From assembly GCF_002019795.1 (NCBI RefSeq), contig NZ_KV917382.1, forward strand, positions 166,334 through 202,398: DNA of 36,065 nt, in the 5' to 3' direction. Positions 33,585 to 36,065 of the stretch are shown here, piece after piece. The notes beneath the pieces were generated by a model that did not search any database, was not told the origin of the DNA, and saw only the letters and a program-made list of their open reading frames with translations. This stretch comes from Bacillus alkalicellulosilyticus (GTDB lineage: Bacteria; Bacillota; Bacilli; Bacillales; Bacillaceae_F). Position 1 is the stretch's first letter, and the number at the start of each line of letters is the position of its first letter. Made by a program: the position numbers and the translations under genes.

Positions 33585-34557
33585 TTTACTACATTGGTTT
33601 TGGATGAATGGTGTTTTCTTTATCCTATATGGATTACTTGCACTTAGTAGTTTATATACAATAAAAAATATTATTGAGGCTCCCATAAAAGAAAGAATTC
33701 ACCACTGGAACTATAGGAATCGTTTGAGAAAGATGAGAGCAATTAAAATGGGTACGTCTTATTCATTTAAGAATCCCGCTTTAAAGCATATCTATCTTCT
33801 CATTAAAACGACTAGTAAAGAAAATACTGACCAAAACGTATTTTCTTATATAGTTATTACCTTATTTCTATTCGGATTTACGTTTATCACGATTTTTATC
33901 AAGTTCTTTGATTTCTTTTTAGCCTTTTTACTTGGAGCTCTTATTGCCATTATTCCATATATGCTTCTTCAAATTAAATTGCGTAAGTTACGGTTTGTTA
34001 TGGGGGGTGAATTTTTAGCTTTCATTCAGAATTTAACTCAACATTACAATGCAAATCATCATGACATGTACCACGCATTAGTTGAAACGCAAAAAACGAT
34101 AGAAAGTAAAGAGTTAAGACAATTGTTACTTAAGCTTATTTCCGATCTACAAGTTTCAAAGAATGAGGAAGAACTTAAGATGAGCATTAGTGTATTTGTT
34201 TACGCAACTGGTACTAGTTGGGCCAAACGACTAGGTAACATTATTATTAAATCTTATTTGTATAACGAAAATGTACTATCAACACTATTGACACTCACTC
34301 GTCAAATTGAAGACACAGAGGAAATGCTAGAGCAAGAAAAATCTAATACTATTGATGCTGTTATGAATGGATATTTAACAGTTCCCATTTTTATATTTTC
34401 AATAATTGTTGGGTATTATGTTTCAGCTGCCCAAGATTGGTTTTCTCTTCAATTTGGGAATGATTTAACACTTACCTTATTTATTTTTTGCGTAATCGGC
34501 GTGATTTTCTCCGTTTTTATTTCAATGATTTTAAAACGGCCTAAAAATGACATTTAG
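33571..34557 (+). CDS. TadB-like inner membrane protein (T2SSF fold)
   Basis: A 328-residue membrane protein: helix at about 9-33, a pair at about 88-130, a cytoplasmic four-helix-like domain at about 140-270, and two more at about 273-295 and 300-322. This is the TadB plan (T2SSF domain with flanking helices), the membrane platform for the CpaF-like ATPase. It overlaps the ATPase gene by 14 nt and tadC by a few codons. Confidence 0.75.
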   Translation: MSMNSLLHWFWMNGVFFILYGLLALSSLYTIKNIIEAPIKERIHHWNYRNRLRKMRAIKMGTSYSFKNPALKHIYLLIKTTSKENTDQNVFSYIVITLFLFGFTFITIFIKFFDFFLAFLLGALIAIIPYMLLQIKLRKLRFVMGGEFLAFIQNLTQHYNANHHDMYHALVETQKTIESKELRQLLLKLISDLQVSKNEEELKMSISVFVYATGTSWAKRLGNIIIKSYLYNENVLSTLLTLTRQIEDTEEMLEQEKSNTIDAVMNGYLTVPIFIFSIIVGYYVSAAQDWFSLQFGNDLTLTLFIFCVIGVIFSVFISMILKRPKNDI

Positions 34558-34570
34558 CAAGGAGAGCATT

Positions 34571-35476
34571 ATGGAACAAGTATTCTTTTTTAAGATACTT
34601 CATTATATTATCTACATTATTTCAATTGCTTTAGGGATTGTATCCGGATTATTAGTTTATCAAGGACTTACATCACAAACAGAACGGGTACAAAATAGAT
34701 TGCGAATCAAGAGGTCACTTGAACAACAAAAAGAAAAGCTAGTGATGAGCGCCACTCAATCTTCAACCGAAGATATTTTAAAGAAAGCTGGATATCCAAT
34801 TGGTTTAAATGCTTTTCGGTACCATGTTATATTTTTGACGGTTTTTGTGTTATTAGTTGTTAATTATATTTTGTTTCCATTGTTTATATATGGCACCCTC
34901 AACGTTTGGGTAGGTCTCTTTATCGTAGCAGCAATGTTACTATTCTTACCAAGTTTCCCGTACTCACTGTTTACTTACATCATGAAAAGAGTAATTGATT
35001 TCAAGGATGCAAAGAAAAATGCTGAGGTTTTTATGTTCTATGACCTTTTAATAAATGAATTAGAAATGATGAAAGTAAATCGTATTAACTCTTATAACAT
35101 CATGTTAAATATAAAGCCTTACTTTCATGTCATAAGTGGTCCTCTAACAAAATTACTTACAACTTGGAATAATGATGAAGGTCCAGAAGTGGCATTGGAC
35201 CGCTTTGCAAAGGAAATTGGGACAAAAGAAATAAAATCCTTAGTAAGTGTTATTAAAACCCTTGATTCTGTTGATAGAGAAACTGCAATGGAGTCCCTTA
35301 CAGGAATGAATAACATGTTTATTCGTTCTCAAATAGAAAATTATAGAAGAAGACGTAAAGTTACTACTGATTTAGCTTCCATTCCCATAAAAACAACTCA
35401 CTTTATCATCGTGTTAAATTTTTTATTAATCGTTGTTGTTATGGTAACTATTATCATGAACGCAAATCGATTCTAA
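34571..35476 (+). CDS. TadC-like inner membrane protein (T2SSF fold)
   Basis: A 301-residue membrane protein, with a helix at about 9-34, a pair at about 82-125, a cytoplasmic domain at about 140-260 and a last helix at about 277-297. The sequence order matches TadC, the partner of TadB. The ATG at 34571 was chosen because AAGGAG lies 6 nt before it; an ATG eight codons upstream is inside the tadB gene and lacks a site. It ends directly before the series of small pilin-like genes. Confidence 0.75.
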   Translation: MEQVFFFKILHYIIYIISIALGIVSGLLVYQGLTSQTERVQNRLRIKRSLEQQKEKLVMSATQSSTEDILKKAGYPIGLNAFRYHVIFLTVFVLLVVNYILFPLFIYGTLNVWVGLFIVAAMLLFLPSFPYSLFTYIMKRVIDFKDAKKNAEVFMFYDLLINELEMMKVNRINSYNIMLNIKPYFHVISGPLTKLLTTWNNDEGPEVALDRFAKEIGTKEIKSLVSVIKTLDSVDRETAMESLTGMNNMFIRSQIENYRRRRKVTTDLASIPIKTTHFIIVLNFLLIVVVMVTIIMNANRF

Positions 35477-35483
35477 CTAGGGG

Positions 35484-35627
35484 GTGATTGAAGTTAATAC
35501 GTCATTAGCAACATTTATGAAAATGGCCATCGTAGCCCTTACTATCGGAACATTAATATTTGGTTCTCTATATGCATTGATGGGTGATATATCAGATGAC
35601 ATTGCAGAATACATTTCAGCTGAATAA
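35484..35627 (+). CDS. Pilin-like small membrane peptide 1 (unusual start)
   Basis: A peptide of about 44-47 residues with an N-T-S-L-A-T-F-M-K start, one hydrophobic helix and an acidic tail (D-I-S-D-D-I-A-E). The gene has no ATG at the homologous position: by alignment with its neighbours the start codon would be GTT (35493), 4 nt after a strong GGGGGTGAT. The coordinates use the GTG at 35484, which overlaps that site; ATT at 35487 is another option. Like the next genes it is a candidate subunit of the Tad-like pilus, though it lacks the Gly-x4-Glu-Tyr motif of classic Flp pilins. Confidence 0.55.
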   Translation: MIEVNTSLATFMKMAIVALTIGTLIFGSLYALMGDISDDIAEYISAE

Positions 35628-35645
35628 TGTGAGGTTTTCCATCCA

Positions 35646-35792
35646 ATGAATAAATCACTATCAACTTTCATGTTACTTGCAATTACCGCTATTATCCTAA
35701 GTAGTTTGTTAATAGGAACTGTTTACCAGGTCCTATTTAATAAAAATATACAGCATGAAGATACATTGCAACAAGTACACCAATTAAATTAA
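35646..35792 (+). CDS. Pilin-like small membrane peptide 2
   Basis: A 48-residue peptide starting M-N-K-S-L-S-T-F-M, with a hydrophobic helix at about residues 9-31 and a polar, His/Gln-rich tail. It belongs to a family of short peptides in series after tadC with the same M-N-x-S-L-S-T-F opening. GAGG lies 11 nt before the ATG, weaker than for the next gene. It is probably a minor or major subunit of the pilus or surface structure made by the cluster. Confidence 0.65.
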   Translation: MNKSLSTFMLLAITAIILSSLLIGTVYQVLFNKNIQHEDTLQQVHQLN

Positions 35793-35812
35793 GAAAAGGA
35801 GGTTGAAAAACT

Positions 35813-35962
35813 ATGAATCAATCATTAAGTACATTTTTAAAAATTGGAATTACTGCGGTTGCTATTGGAATCTTACTTTTTGGTGTTGGGTTCACTTTAA
35901 TTACGGGTGAGACGACATTCTATAATACACAGATCACTGGTGTTCAGAATGATTTACCTTAA
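35813..35962 (+). CDS. Pilin-like small membrane peptide 3
   Basis: A 49-residue peptide, M-N-Q-S-L-S-T-F-L-K-I-G-I start, a hydrophobic helix at about 11-32 and a tail rich in Thr/Asn. AAGGAGG is 8 nt before the ATG, the strongest site of the series. Its first 13 residues are identical to those of the next gene, suggesting recent duplication. Confidence 0.7.
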   Translation: MNQSLSTFLKIGITAVAIGILLFGVGFTLITGETTFYNTQITGVQNDLP

Positions 35963-36025
35963 GTTTTAGTTGGTTTTTTCGTTCCACGGTCTCATAAAAA
36001 GTTAAATTGGAGGGTTTTATTCAAT

Positions 36026-36065
36026 ATGAATCAATCATTAAGCACTTTCTTAAAAATTGGAATCA
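36026..36065 (+). CDS. Pilin-like small membrane peptide 4 (cut by window end)
   Basis: The first 13 codons (M-N-Q-S-L-S-T-F-L-K-I-G-I) are identical in protein sequence to the previous gene; TTGGAGGG lies upstream. The gene continues beyond the window, so its length and whether more copies follow are unknown. Confidence 0.65.
   Translation, partial: MNQSLSTFLKIGI

Overview
The window is AT-rich, low-GC Gram-positive DNA with Bacillus-type ribosome binding sites (GGAGG and AAGGAG), SigA-like promoters and U-tailed hairpins. It looks like part of a large plasmid of the Bacillus cereus group or a close relative such as Priestia. The best marker is an FtsZ/tubulin-like partition and replication protein of the RepX/TubZ type known from pXO1, with TubR upstream and a TubY-like protein downstream. 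The host species cannot be read from the sequence.

Left arm (1-6100), all genes on the minus strand: two unrelated-looking proteins each carrying an R-x4-H motif of the HEPN ribonuclease kind, a four-helix membrane protein, and a compact operon of a double PadR-like regulator, a single-stranded DNA-binding protein and a likely Rad52-like annealing protein.

Second block (6760-13850, minus strand): an apparent seven-gene operon for two nearly identical 131-residue secreted Ser/Thr/Asn/Gly-rich proteins. They are bracketed by two large permease-like proteins with extracytoplasmic domains, one intact ABC ATPase, one ABC ATPase-like protein that has lost every catalytic motif, and a small permease. 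It reads as a dedicated export, immunity or sensing system for a secreted peptide or protein, and it is the least familiar part of the window.

Third block (13.85-20.1 kb): a decayed, gene-poor stretch, then the plasmid maintenance module on the minus strand (tubR, tubZ/repX, tubY and a 38-residue membrane peptide). It has a palindrome-rich centromere/operator upstream of tubR and a dense cluster of TAGC-containing repeats in the tubZ-tubY gap.

Right arm (20.1-36.1 kb, plus strand): a replication-relaxation family protein, a TraG/VirD4-type coupling ATPase, a stand-alone tnpB with its guide-RNA end (minus strand), an S1-domain RNA-binding protein, a second winged-helix protein, an HD-GYP phosphodiesterase, then a Tad-like pilus/secretion cluster (two TadZ/CpaE-like proteins, CpaB-like, CpaF/TadA-like ATPase, TadB, TadC) followed by at least four tandem genes for about 48-residue pilin-like peptides. 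The last of these runs off the window. This is probably the surface and DNA-transfer machinery of the plasmid.

Three plus-strand operons share one leader design: a promoter, then about 150-225 nt of untranslated RNA ending in a strong terminator hairpin whose roughly 30-nt loop holds a smaller hairpin, with the ribosome binding site straight after the U-run. Transcription must pass these terminators to reach the genes, which suggests coordinated attenuation or antitermination of the transfer/pilus regulon.
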